A DNA stretch of 64,000 nt from CAIMMJ01 sp037131955 (GTDB lineage: Bacteria > Bacteroidota > Bacteroidia > UBA4408), in the NCBI GenBank assembly GCA_037131955.1, contig JBAXQC010000007.1:1-64000 (forward strand), given 5' to 3'. Shown here piece after piece: positions 16,670 through 24,278 of this stretch (position 1 is the first letter of the stretch; each line of letters opens with the position of its first letter). The position numbers and the translations under genes are program-made. The notes below the pieces were generated by a model, which saw only the letters and a program-made list of their open reading frames with translations, was not told the origin of the DNA and made no database searches.

Positions 16670-17275
16670 ATGGCAAGATATATAGGCCCCAAATCAAAAA
16701 TTGCAAGAAGATTCAGAGAGCCAATCTTTGGACCTGATAAGGCTTTAGAAAAGAAAAACTACCCTCCAGGAATGCACGGGTTAGCCAAAAAAAGAATGAA
16801 GCAATCTGAATATGCTATTCAGTTATCTGAAAAGCAAAAAGCTAAATATACTTATGGTATTTTAGAAAAACAGTTTGCCAATACTTTCGACAGAGCCGCT
16901 AGAGCTCACGGTGTAACTGGTGAAGTTTTAATGCAGTTGGTTGAAGTAAGACTTGACAATGTTGTTTTTCGTTTAGGTATTTCTCCTACAAGAAACGGAG
17001 CCCGTCAATTGGTTGGGCACCGTCATATTACTGTTAACGGAAAAGTAGTGAACATCCCTTCTTATTCTGTTAAACCAGGCGATGTTATTGCAGTAAGAGA
17101 AAAATCAAAATCTCTTGAAGCTATTACTACCTCTGTAGCTCAAAACCGCAAAGCTTTTCCTTGGTTAGAATGGGATGCAAATACCCTAACCGGAAAACTT
17201 ATTTCTATACCACAAAGAATTGATATCCCAGAAAACATCAAGGAACAATTAATAGTGGAACTTTATTCAAGATAA
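16670..17275 (+). CDS. rpsD: 30S ribosomal protein S4
   Basis: S4 nucleates 30S body assembly and contributes to mRNA entry. The 201 residues show the N-terminal S4 domain with CxxC-type zinc residues absent, the RNA-binding S4 motif (LDNVVFRLGISPTRNGARQLV, GHRHITVNGK), and a normal C-terminus. In E. coli S4 represses the alpha operon; no matching pseudoknot was recognised here. Confidence 0.98.
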   Translation: MARYIGPKSKIARRFREPIFGPDKALEKKNYPPGMHGLAKKRMKQSEYAIQLSEKQKAKYTYGILEKQFANTFDRAARAHGVTGEVLMQLVEVRLDNVVFRLGISPTRNGARQLVGHRHITVNGKVVNIPSYSVKPGDVIAVREKSKSLEAITTSVAQNRKAFPWLEWDANTLTGKLISIPQRIDIPENIKEQLIVELYSR

Positions 17276-17297
17276 TAATTAAATTTAATATACAAAA

Positions 17298-18290
17298 ATG
17301 GGTATTCTTGCTTTTCAAAAACCAGACAAGGTTGTAATGTTAAACTCCACCGAAATGGAGGGAACATTCGAGTTTCGTCCTCTAGAACCGGGTTATGGTA
17401 TTACAATAGGAAATTCTTTAAGAAGAATTTTATTAAATTCTTTAGAAGGATTTGCAATTACCTCAGTGAAAATTGAAGGAGTTGACCACGAGTTTTCTAC
17501 CATCAAAGGCGTTGTAGAAGACGTTACCGAAATAATTTTAAACTTAAAACAAGTAAGGTTTAAAAGACAGATAGAAGGTTTTGAATCTGAAAGAGTAATT
17601 TTAAATGTTAATGGAAAAACTACTTTCACCGCAGGTGATTTAGGAAGACAAATGTCAGGTTTTCAAGTTTTAAACCCTGACCATGTAATTTGTAACTTAG
17701 AACCAACTACCAAATTCAAAATTGAAGTTATGGTAGAAAAGGGCAGAGGTTATATTCCTGCCGAGGAAAATAAAAATGCAAACCAAACAGTTGGTGTTAT
17801 ACCAATTGATGCAGTTTTTACTCCCATCAAAAACGTAAAATACAGCATAGAAAACTACAGAGTTGAACAAAAAACCGACTACGAAAAACTTATTTTCGAC
17901 ATCAGAACAGACGGTTCAATTCATCCAAAAGAAGCATTAAAAGAAGCGGCTAAAATTCTTATTCACCACTTTATGTTATTCTCCGATGAAAAGATTACTC
18001 TTGACACCGAAGAAAAAGCAAGTCACGAAGAATTTGACGAAGCATACCTTCACATGCGTCAGTTGTTAAAAACTAAATTGTACGACATGGACTTATCTGT
18101 TAGAGCATTAAATTGCCTCAAAGCAGCAGATGTAGAAACATTAGGTCAATTGGTTGCTTTTAATAAAACCGACCTTTTAAAATTCAGAAATTTTGGTAAA
18201 AAATCTCTTACCGAATTAGAAGACTTAGTTCACTCTAAAAACCTTCAGTTTGGTATGAACATTTCTAAATACAGAATAGACGAAGATTAA
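17298..18290 (+). CDS. rpoA: RNA polymerase alpha subunit
   Basis: The 330-residue alpha subunit dimerises to seed RNA polymerase assembly. The N-terminal domain carries FEFRPLEPGYGITIGNSLRRILL, the assembly motif. After a linker, the C-terminal domain (about residues 255-330) has LSVRALNCLKAADVETLGQLV and FRNFGKKSLTELEDL, the helix-hairpin-helix that binds UP elements and activators. Its neighbours rpsD and rplQ are as expected. Confidence 0.98.
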   Translation: MGILAFQKPDKVVMLNSTEMEGTFEFRPLEPGYGITIGNSLRRILLNSLEGFAITSVKIEGVDHEFSTIKGVVEDVTEIILNLKQVRFKRQIEGFESERVILNVNGKTTFTAGDLGRQMSGFQVLNPDHVICNLEPTTKFKIEVMVEKGRGYIPAEENKNANQTVGVIPIDAVFTPIKNVKYSIENYRVEQKTDYEKLIFDIRTDGSIHPKEALKEAAKILIHHFMLFSDEKITLDTEEKASHEEFDEAYLHMRQLLKTKLYDMDLSVRALNCLKAADVETLGQLVAFNKTDLLKFRNFGKKSLTELEDLVHSKNLQFGMNISKYRIDED

Positions 18291-18319
18291 TTTATTAATT
18301 TTCAGCAAACAGAGAAATC

Positions 18320-18817
18320 ATGAGACACGGAAAAAAATTCAATCACCTAGGAAGAACAACTTCCCACAGAAAAGCAATGTTGGCAAACATGGCTTCTTCT
18401 CTTATTCTTCACAAAAGAATAAATACTACTGTTGCAAAAGCAAAAGAGCTTCGCAAATATGTAGAGCCACTTATTACTAAATCTAAAGACGATTCTACAC
18501 ACAGCAGAAGAACTGTATTTGCTTACCTTAAACAAAAAGAGGCTGTTGCTGCTTTGTTTAGAGATGTAGCTGCTAAAGTTGCTACTCGCCCAGGTGGATA
18601 CACCAGAATATTAAAAACTGGAAATAGAATTGGAGACAATGCAGAAATGTGTATGATTGAATTGGTAGACTACAACGAATTTATCACTTCAGAAACAAAA
18701 GCTACTGCTGATAAAAAAGTTACTAGAAGATCCAGAGGTGGTGCAAAAAAAGCAGCTCCTAAAGCAGCCGACACAACTAATGCAGAAGAATCTAGCGAAG
18801 AAAAAAGTGAGAACTAA
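18320..18817 (+). CDS. rplQ: 50S ribosomal protein L17 with acidic/basic C-terminal extension
   Basis: L17 lies near the tunnel exit. Residues 1 to about 120 are the conserved core (MRHGKKFNHLGRTTSHRKAML, TRPGGYTRILK, CMIELVDYN). About 40 residues follow, rich in Lys, Ala, Thr and then Glu/Ser, bringing the protein to 165 against 127 in E. coli. It is the last gene of the translation operon before a strong hairpin terminator. Confidence 0.97.
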   Translation: MRHGKKFNHLGRTTSHRKAMLANMASSLILHKRINTTVAKAKELRKYVEPLITKSKDDSTHSRRTVFAYLKQKEAVAALFRDVAAKVATRPGGYTRILKTGNRIGDNAEMCMIELVDYNEFITSETKATADKKVTRRSRGGAKKAAPKAADTTNAEESSEEKSEN

Positions 18818-18841
18818 AAAAAATATATAATTATTTAATTA

Positions 18842-18875
18842 GGGGATAGAGTTTATACTTTATCCCTTTTTTTTT
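18842..18875 (+). terminator. Intrinsic terminator between rplQ and carA
   Basis: GGGATAGAGT pairs with ACTTTATCCC (one G-U pair) around a TTAT loop, followed by nine Ts (18867-18875). Only three bases separate the U-tract from the carA ATG. It is therefore both the end signal of the ribosomal operon and part of the carA leader. Confidence 0.85.
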
Positions 18876-18878
18876 GAT

Positions 18879-19973
18879 ATGAGTGTTACAAAACAACCAG
18901 CAGCTTACCTTCTACTAGAAGATGGCACATTCTTTAAAGGAAAATCAATTGGAGCAATAGGAACCTCATCTGGTGAACTTTGCTTTAATACAGGCATGAC
19001 AGGGTATCAAGAGATTTTTTCGGACCTCTCTTACACCGGCCAGCTAATGACTATGGCAAACGTTCACATAGGTAACTACGGCACCGTAGACAACGAAAGC
19101 GAAAGTGCAAACGCAACCATCGCCGGTTTAATTTGTAAGTCTTTTTCTACCAATTACAGCAGGCCCCTAAGCAACAAATCTCTACAGAATTATTTAGTAG
19201 AAAATGCAGTTGTAGGTATTGAAGGCATAGATACCCGATTTTTAGTATCACACATCCGTAAAAACGGCTCTATGAATGCCGTTATTTCCAGTGAAATTAG
19301 CTCATTAGATGAGCTTAAAAAGATTTTAGCCAATACTCCATCTATGGAAGGATTAGAGCTGGCCTCTAAGGTAACAAGCAAACATTTTGTGGATTATACA
19401 GTCCAAAATTCTACAGGCAAAGTGGCATTAATTGATTTTGGAACCAAGCAAAACATCGTAAGGTGTTTAACAGAAAGAGGGGCAAATGTTAGAGTTTTTC
19501 CTGCCAATACCAGCATAAACCAATTAAAAGAATACAATGCCAATGGCTATTTAATTTCTAATGGCCCCGGCGACCCGGCAGCAATGAGCAATGCAATAGC
19601 TTTGATAAAAGAAATTATAGAGCTAAACAAACCTGTATTTGGCATTTGTTTGGGGCACCAACTTATTGCATTGGCACTGGGCTTGCAAACGTTTAAAATG
19701 AAAAACGGCCACAGGGGAATAAACCACCCAGTAAAAAATTTACTCACAGGCAAAAGCGAAATCACTTCTCAAAATCATGGATTTGCAGTAGCTGCAAATG
19801 ATTTGGCAAATTTTCCTCACATTCAAATCACACATCAAAATTTAAATGATAATAGTATAGAAGGTTTAAGAGTAAAAGAAAAGAATATCTTTTGTGTTCA
19901 ACATCACCCCGAAGCTGCTCCCGGCCCAAACGACAGCAAATATTTGTTTGATGAGTTTTTAGCGATGATTTAA
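18879..19973 (+). CDS. carA: Carbamoyl-phosphate synthase small (glutaminase) subunit
   Basis: Glutamine amidotransferase subunit that delivers ammonia to CarB for arginine and pyrimidine synthesis. The 364-residue product has the CarA N-terminal domain and a class I GATase domain: ISNGPGDPAAM, the nucleophile Cys in VFGICLGHQL, and the His/Glu pair in QHHPEAAPGP. carB is not near. It starts three bases after the terminator U-tract, so its transcription probably depends on read-through or on a promoter inside rplQ. Confidence 0.97.
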   Translation: MSVTKQPAAYLLLEDGTFFKGKSIGAIGTSSGELCFNTGMTGYQEIFSDLSYTGQLMTMANVHIGNYGTVDNESESANATIAGLICKSFSTNYSRPLSNKSLQNYLVENAVVGIEGIDTRFLVSHIRKNGSMNAVISSEISSLDELKKILANTPSMEGLELASKVTSKHFVDYTVQNSTGKVALIDFGTKQNIVRCLTERGANVRVFPANTSINQLKEYNANGYLISNGPGDPAAMSNAIALIKEIIELNKPVFGICLGHQLIALALGLQTFKMKNGHRGINHPVKNLLTGKSEITSQNHGFAVAANDLANFPHIQITHQNLNDNSIEGLRVKEKNIFCVQHHPEAAPGPNDSKYLFDEFLAMI

Positions 19974-20004
19974 TTAAAAGGATTAAATTTATTCAAAATT
20001 AATT

Positions 20005-20103
20005 ATGAAATACCCTCGCAAATTATCATCTGGTGCAAACAATACAGTAATTGTAATTAGCGAAACTGAAGCTGGCAAGGGGGATGAAAAACAGAAAAAA
20101 TAA
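20005..20103 (+). pseudogene. 32-codon ORF, possible 5' remnant of a kinase-like gene
   Basis: The reading frame begins MKYPRKLSSGANNTVIVISET and stops at 20101-20103. The segment LSSGANNTVIVI resembles the glycine-rich loop of a protein-kinase fold, and from memory some Bacteroidota kinase-like proteins start this way. Similarity would end near the residues GK, where GGCAAGGGGGATGA (20074-20087) begins: this matches the inner end of the inverted repeats at 22271-22731. I read it as a gene start cut by that repeat. A small real peptide gene is also possible. Confidence 0.35.
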
Positions 20104-20104
20104 T

Positions 20105-20743
20105 ATGATAAAAACTCGTTTGAAAATAGTAGTGTCACTTATATTTGTTATCATGGCAAATAAGTTAACCAAGGCTCAAGACTGTTTTGAATTTAAGATA
20201 CCTAAAAAGGAAAATGTACAGTTTTGGACAATTGATTCTGTAAAAAAACAGTTGCCTTATGAACAATTTAGGAAATACATGCAAACCGACAGAAATTTTT
20301 GGGTTCAAAATTCAAAAAACAAAATAAGCGAAGAAGCAATAGGTACTTATTATGGCACTGAATATAAATACTTGGATTTAAATCGTATTGAACTTGCAAG
20401 GTACGAGCCCTACTTCTATTTGAGCGATTCTTTAAAAATATCCTTTGCAGAAGAAATGCTTACATTAAATAAACTTATTGAAAATAGAGAATTTGAAACA
20501 GGTATTTTAAGTATCGACTCAGTTCTTGAAAAAGACAAGGAGCATATAACAATAAATTACTATACGGAATCAAGTGGAGTAGTAACCATAATAGATTCTA
20601 TTGGAAGAATTGTACACCAAAACAGTGTAAACAATGCAAAAGGAAGCTATAAACTAAACAGTAAACACATACCACAAGGACTAAATTATTTTATTTTTTC
20701 TAACGACAAAATAATGTTGAATAAAAAATTTATAAAGCAATAA
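20105..20743 (+). CDS. Secreted protein with probable T9SS type A sorting domain
   Basis: Unknown function. I prefer the ATG at 20105 (MIKTRLKIVV..., about 212 residues); an in-frame ATG at 20084 lies inside the repeat word GATGA and is probably accidental. There is a signal peptide (hydrophobic stretch to about residue 25, then KAQDC). The last 55 or so residues (VVTIIDSIGRIVHQ ... IPQGLNYFIFSNDKIMLNKKFIK) have the beta-rich shape of a T9SS type A sorting domain. It is followed 3 bp later by another T9SS cargo gene, so the two form an operon. Confidence 0.7.
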   Translation: MIKTRLKIVVSLIFVIMANKLTKAQDCFEFKIPKKENVQFWTIDSVKKQLPYEQFRKYMQTDRNFWVQNSKNKISEEAIGTYYGTEYKYLDLNRIELARYEPYFYLSDSLKISFAEEMLTLNKLIENREFETGILSIDSVLEKDKEHITINYYTESSGVVTIIDSIGRIVHQNSVNNAKGSYKLNSKHIPQGLNYFIFSNDKIMLNKKFIKQ

Positions 20744-20746
20744 ACC

Positions 20747-22258
20747 ATGAAACGCTCAAAATTGATTTTATTCTTTGTTTTGATAGCCTCTTTTTCTTTT
20801 GCACAATTTAAAAATAACAAATGGTTGATGGGATATGGAAACCCACCTGCTCCAAATAATGGAACTAAAATAGAATTTAATAACAATGTACGAATAGTAA
20901 GCTATGATCCAAGGCAAATGTGGTTTAGCTGGAATTTTTCAGGCCTAAGTGACAAAGATGACAATTGGTTTGTTTATACCAACGGTGGAGCAGTTTGCAA
21001 TAAAAACCACGAGGTTTTGATAAATGGACTTGGTTTAAGCCCAGGGGGTGATGACCCAGGTACTCTTAATGGTGGAAACATATTTTTATCTCAATCATTA
21101 TTTTTGCCTTTTGATAGTAGTAATACTCAATATTTGTTTCATTCTAACCGAAGTACTTGTATAGATTTAAATCATCCCCTTTACGGAAGACCTATATCTT
21201 TAAACCTTTTTTATTCAAAGATTGACCCCTCCTCTGAAAATGGTGCAGGAAAAATTGTGGCAAAAAATATTGCTGTTATTGCAGATACACTGTCCATTGG
21301 CAAAATAACAAGTGTTCGGCACTCTAATGGCAGAGATTGGTGGGTATTTGTAAGACATTTTTATGAAGATAAATTTTACTCCATTCTAGTTACACCTGAT
21401 AGTGTTCATATACCAGTTCAAATTTCAACCAGTGCCCCATCAACAGCTTTTTCATCGCAGGTTTGCATTTCACCTAATGGCAAGTATTATGCAGCCTTTT
21501 CTAACATTGCAAGTCAACAATTAAGATTGTATGATGTTGATCGCTGTAATGGAAAGTTAGAAAATTATAGGCAGAAATTTATTACAAATAATCTTGCCGG
21601 ACTTGTTGCCTTTTCACCCAATTCAAGATTTCTATACATAGGTTCTGCGGATAGTATATGGCAATTTGATATGCAAGCACCCGATGTGTTTGAATCGCAA
21701 ACCTTGATTGGTGTGTATGATGGAGCTGGAACAAAAACTGGTTCAGGGTATTATTTTAGTTTTATGTGGCTTGCACCTGATGGTAAAATATATATGAGTG
21801 TTTCAGCACAATTGGGCAGAAAACTCCACGTTATAAATAATCCAGATTTATTAGGCATTGCATGCGATTTGCAGCAACATTCTATCGATATTCCTACCTA
21901 CAATGATCAAACTACCCCTACCCCAATAAACTACGATCTAAAACAAGAACCAGGCAGCCCTTGCGATACCCTTGGTGTTGGTTTGCAACAATTAAAAATC
22001 AAAGATTTAGAATTACAAATTTTCCCCAACCCAAGCTCTGGCAAGTTTAGCATGGAGTATTTGCCACAAACAAAAAGCGGGATGCTATATGTATATGATA
22101 TGCAAGGCAAAGAAGTGTATAGAGAATATGTATCTCCATATACAAGTATTAAAAATTTAGATTTAAGTACTAAACTTGCCAATGGTACCTATGGCTTGAG
22201 TTTAGTTTTTGGTGAACAGAGAAATAATACAACAATTATAGTAAATAAAAACAATTAG
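20747..22258 (+). CDS. Secreted beta-propeller-like protein with T9SS type A sorting domain
   Basis: The 503-residue protein has a signal peptide (MKRSKLILFFVLIASFSFA). The middle (about 180-410) holds repeated blade-like segments such as CISPNGKYYAAFSN, AFSPNSRFLYIGSAD and WLAPDGKIYMSV, typical of WD40/PD40-type propellers. The C-terminus (about 420-503: LQIFPNPSSGKFSMEY ... LANGTYGLSLV) is a clear T9SS type A sorting domain. It is probably displayed on or released from the cell surface. The ligand is unknown. Confidence 0.8.
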   Translation: MKRSKLILFFVLIASFSFAQFKNNKWLMGYGNPPAPNNGTKIEFNNNVRIVSYDPRQMWFSWNFSGLSDKDDNWFVYTNGGAVCNKNHEVLINGLGLSPGGDDPGTLNGGNIFLSQSLFLPFDSSNTQYLFHSNRSTCIDLNHPLYGRPISLNLFYSKIDPSSENGAGKIVAKNIAVIADTLSIGKITSVRHSNGRDWWVFVRHFYEDKFYSILVTPDSVHIPVQISTSAPSTAFSSQVCISPNGKYYAAFSNIASQQLRLYDVDRCNGKLENYRQKFITNNLAGLVAFSPNSRFLYIGSADSIWQFDMQAPDVFESQTLIGVYDGAGTKTGSGYYFSFMWLAPDGKIYMSVSAQLGRKLHVINNPDLLGIACDLQQHSIDIPTYNDQTTPTPINYDLKQEPGSPCDTLGVGLQQLKIKDLELQIFPNPSSGKFSMEYLPQTKSGMLYVYDMQGKEVYREYVSPYTSIKNLDLSTKLANGTYGLSLVFGEQRNNTTIIVNKNN

Positions 22259-22270
22259 CACGAATCTCAT

Positions 22271-22301
22271 TCCCCCTTTGAAGGGGGATAAAGGGGGATG
22301 A
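22271..22301 (+). repeat. Left terminal inverted repeat (31 bp)
   Basis: Starts TCCCCCTTTGAAGGGGG, then ATA, then AAGGGGGATGA. It is the exact reverse complement of 22701-22731. A strong internal hairpin is possible. The nuclease start codon is 19 bp inside. Confidence 0.95.
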
Positions 22302-22320
22302 TAAAAAAGAAAAAAATTAA

Positions 22321-22737
22321 ATGAACAACTTAAATAATCATTACAATAAAAATCTAAAATCGTTTGCAAGAAAACACAGAAATGAAAGTACAAAAGCCGA
22401 AATAAAATTATGGACAGAATTGTTATCAAAAAAAAAGATGCTGGGATACCCATTTTTAAGGCAAAGACCCATAGAAAACTTTATTGCAGATTTCTTTTGT
22501 AAATCTCTACACCTCATTATTGAAACGGATGGATATTCTCACCAACTAACAGAAGTAATTGAAAAAGATATACAAAAAGAAAATCGTTTAAAGGAATTAG
22601 GTTATTTCGTTTTAAGATTTCAGGATGAAGAAGTACTAAACGATATAGAAAATGTAAGATTAGAAATAGAAAATTCGATAAAAAACTTGGAAGACAATGG
22701 TCATCCCCCTTTATCCCCCTTCAAAGGGGGAAACTGA
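22321..22737 (+). CDS. DUF559 domain protein, PD-(D/E)xK / Vsr-like endonuclease
   Basis: The 138-residue product matches the DUF559 family, related to very-short-patch repair and other PD-(D/E)xK nucleases. Visible motifs: NESTKAEIKLWTELL (residues 22-36), GYPFLRQRPIENFIADFF (catalytic Asp), LIIETDGYSH (ExDG), then KENRLKELGYFVLRF and an ENV-type helix. The last 11 or so residues (HPPLSPFKGGN) are encoded by the right inverted repeat, and the stop codon 22735-22737 lies just outside it. Substrate and role are unknown; a role in copying or mobilising its own repeat is a hypothesis. Confidence 0.85.
   Translation: MNNLNNHYNKNLKSFARKHRNESTKAEIKLWTELLSKKKMLGYPFLRQRPIENFIADFFCKSLHLIIETDGYSHQLTEVIEKDIQKENRLKELGYFVLRFQDEEVLNDIENVRLEIENSIKNLEDNGHPPLSPFKGGN
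22701..22731 (-). repeat. Right terminal inverted repeat (31 bp), coding for the nuclease tail
   Basis: Begins TCATCCCCCTTTATCCCCC and ends CAAAGGGGGA, the perfect reverse complement of 22271-22301. In the frame of the nuclease it reads as HPPLSPFKGG, so it is both DNA terminus and coding sequence. Confidence 0.95.
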
Positions 22738-22742
22738 GGTTA

Positions 22743-22765
22743 CTTTATCCCTCATCTAAAGGGGA
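22743..22765 (-). repeat. Decayed copy of the right inverted repeat
   Basis: CTTTATCCC followed by CTCATCTAAAGGGG aligns to the inner part of the right terminal repeat with a few substitutions and one insertion. It lies 11 bp outside the intact right end, in the same orientation. This suggests an older insertion at the same site. Confidence 0.55.
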
Positions 22766-22797
22766 CAACAGAAGTTTGGTATTAAAAAAATAAAAGC

Positions 22798-23055
22798 ATG
22801 AAAACAACAAAAACTATTTTGTCAACACTTACATTTCTAATTTGTGGCATTGCAATTTCTCAAACCAAAGACTCTACAAACAAAACAAAAAAACAAGAAT
22901 ACATAGAAAACTACATTTCCAATTTCCCCTACAAAAACTCAGAAATTTATCCAGTTATAAGTAATATTTCTTTGTGGGATACCTCCGGTTCAGTTCCCGT
23001 AATAAACATGAATAGCATTATGATGAATATGGAAAGAAAAACGGAGAAAAAATAA
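22798..23055 (+). CDS. Small secreted protein of unknown function
   Basis: The 85-residue product has a signal peptide (MKTTKTILSTLTFLICGIAISQ) and a Lys/Thr/Asn-rich mature part of about 63 residues, with no cysteine and no family I recognise. It lies just outside the DUF559 element. It could be a short exported protein or the start of a gene truncated at its 3' end. Confidence 0.5.
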   Translation: MKTTKTILSTLTFLICGIAISQTKDSTNKTKKQEYIENYISNFPYKNSEIYPVISNISLWDTSGSVPVINMNSIMMNMERKTEKK

Positions 23056-23228
23056 ATTTTGTGATGTATTCTTATAAATTTCCTCAATGACGGTTAAAAA
23101 AACTAGCATATCAAACTTAATAGTTACAAAAGAAAATACAATGCAATCTAATTTAAGCTCAGCTTTGGTGATTTTCTTTTATAACTAGTTTAGCAGAATT
23201 TTTTTTAATGCCAATTTTGAACTTTCAT

Positions 23229-23253
23229 AAAAAAAGACCCCAATTTTGAGGTC
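23229..23253 (-). terminator. Terminator of the lemA unit (minus strand)
   Basis: The hairpin GACCCCAA/TTGAGGTC (23236-23253, one mismatch) is followed on the minus strand by a run of Ts. It lies 33 bp past the lemA stop. The rest of 23056-23285 shows no gene. Confidence 0.65.
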
Positions 23254-23285
23254 TTCTTAATACTTAGTTGTGTGTAGATATTTTT

Positions 23286-23876
23286 TTAGAATTTCACTTC
23301 AGGAGCTTTTTCAGAACCTGCAGCAGCCTCAAAATATCCTTTCTTTTCCATATTAAATAAACCTGCAATTAAGTTATTTGGGAATTTTTTGATGTAGGTA
23401 TTGTATTCTTTAACTAGCTCATTAAATTTATTTCTTTCAACATTAATCCTATTTTCTGTACCTTCTAGTTGTGATTGCAATTCAAGAAAATTTTGGTTTG
23501 CTTTTAAATCAGGATATTTTTCAATTGTTACCAATAACCTCGATAATGCACCGGATAAGCCGTCTTGAGCTGCTTGAAATTTTTGTATATTTTCAGGATT
23601 TAAATTTGATGGATCAATGGTCATACTTGTTGCTTTAGCTCTAGCTTCAACTACTGCAGTAAGTGTAGATTTTTCAAATTCTGCATACCCTTTTACAGTA
23701 TTAACTAAATTTGGAATTAAATCGGCCCTGCGCTGGTAGGCACTTTGCACATTAGCCCATTGAGAAGTGGCAGGCTCGCTCAATTCAACCATATTATTAT
23801 ACTTGCCTGCAAACAATTGATAAATTGCAAATAAAAGAACTAAAATTCCTCCAATTATTATCAAACTTTTTTTCAT
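23286..23876 (-). CDS. lemA: LemA family protein
   Basis: The 196-residue product has an N-terminal membrane anchor (MKKSLIIIGGILVLLFAIYQLF) followed by a helical, periplasmic or exposed domain with the LemA signatures YQRRADLIPNLVNTVKGYAEFE and ELVKEYNTYIKKFPNNLIAGLF. LemA proteins are widespread; their molecular role is unclear and the name comes from a Listeria antigen. It is downstream of a 97-residue gene on the same strand, probably in one transcript, and ends at a clear terminator. Confidence 0.93.
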   Translation of the reverse strand: MKKSLIIIGGILVLLFAIYQLFAGKYNNMVELSEPATSQWANVQSAYQRRADLIPNLVNTVKGYAEFEKSTLTAVVEARAKATSMTIDPSNLNPENIQKFQAAQDGLSGALSRLLVTIEKYPDLKANQNFLELQSQLEGTENRINVERNKFNELVKEYNTYIKKFPNNLIAGLFNMEKKGYFEAAAGSEKAPEVKF

Positions 23877-23896
23877 TTTTATTTTTTTTATTATTT

Positions 23897-24190
23897 TTAA
23901 ACTAATACTATTTGATGTATTCTATTTATGGGAATAACTATTCCTCCTTTTAGTACTACTCTTTTATCTGTAGTTGCCCAAACAGTAGTTTCTACTTGCT
24001 TTACAGCGTCTGAGTCTTCAAAAACTATTTTTATTTTGCTGTGCTCCATATTTCCTAGTTTGGTGGCATTCTCTAAAAGCAAAACCAGCGCTTCCTTATC
24101 TTTTGCATTAAGCACATCATCTGCCGGAAACTGGCTCGTGGCTATACTTTCCTTGTTTACTTGAATTGGGATAACAATATTCTTTGGCAT
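23897..24190 (-). CDS. Conserved small protein of unknown function
   Basis: The 97 residues are soluble with no signal peptide. The central part (HSKIKIVFEDSDAVKQVETTVWATTDKRVVLKGGIVIPINRIHQIVL) is beta-rich and looks like a small barrel, with a charged helical N-terminal half. I know of similar uncharacterised proteins in Bacteroidota but no function. It lies 20 bp upstream of lemA. Confidence 0.65.
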   Translation of the reverse strand: MPKNIVIPIQVNKESIATSQFPADDVLNAKDKEALVLLLENATKLGNMEHSKIKIVFEDSDAVKQVETTVWATTDKRVVLKGGIVIPINRIHQIVLV

Positions 24191-24237
24191 AAATTATTAT
24201 TTGTCTCTTTTGAACGATTTATTGTTTTTAATTGTTT

Positions 24238-24245
24238 CAAAGGTA
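24238..24245 (-). promoter_or_regulatory. -7 box of the lemA unit
   Basis: TACCTTTG on the minus strand (plus 24238-24245), about 48 bp before the start at 24190. It matches TAnnTTTG, but no TTG sits at the usual distance. Confidence 0.45.
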
Positions 24246-24278
24246 AACGTTTTGCAACACTAAATAATTTAAATAAAA

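Larger units (their letters stand above)
22271..22731. mobile_element. 461-bp element: DUF559 nuclease gene between perfect 31-bp inverted repeats
   Basis: The left end 22271-22301 and the right end 22701-22731 are exact reverse complements over 31 bases. Each end has an internal palindrome (CCCCCTT-TG-AAGGGGG) followed by a second AAGGGGG and ATGA. The only gene between them is a DUF559 nuclease. No target-site duplication is visible at the outer edges. The structure suggests a minimal mobile or repeat-spreading unit, but mobility is inferred, not shown. Confidence 0.75.

Noticed and set aside
20084..20104. ATG at 20084 as the start of the T9SS cargo gene
   Set aside because: It lies inside the repeat word GGGGGATGA; the ATG at 20105 starts a better signal peptide and follows the 20101-20103 stop.
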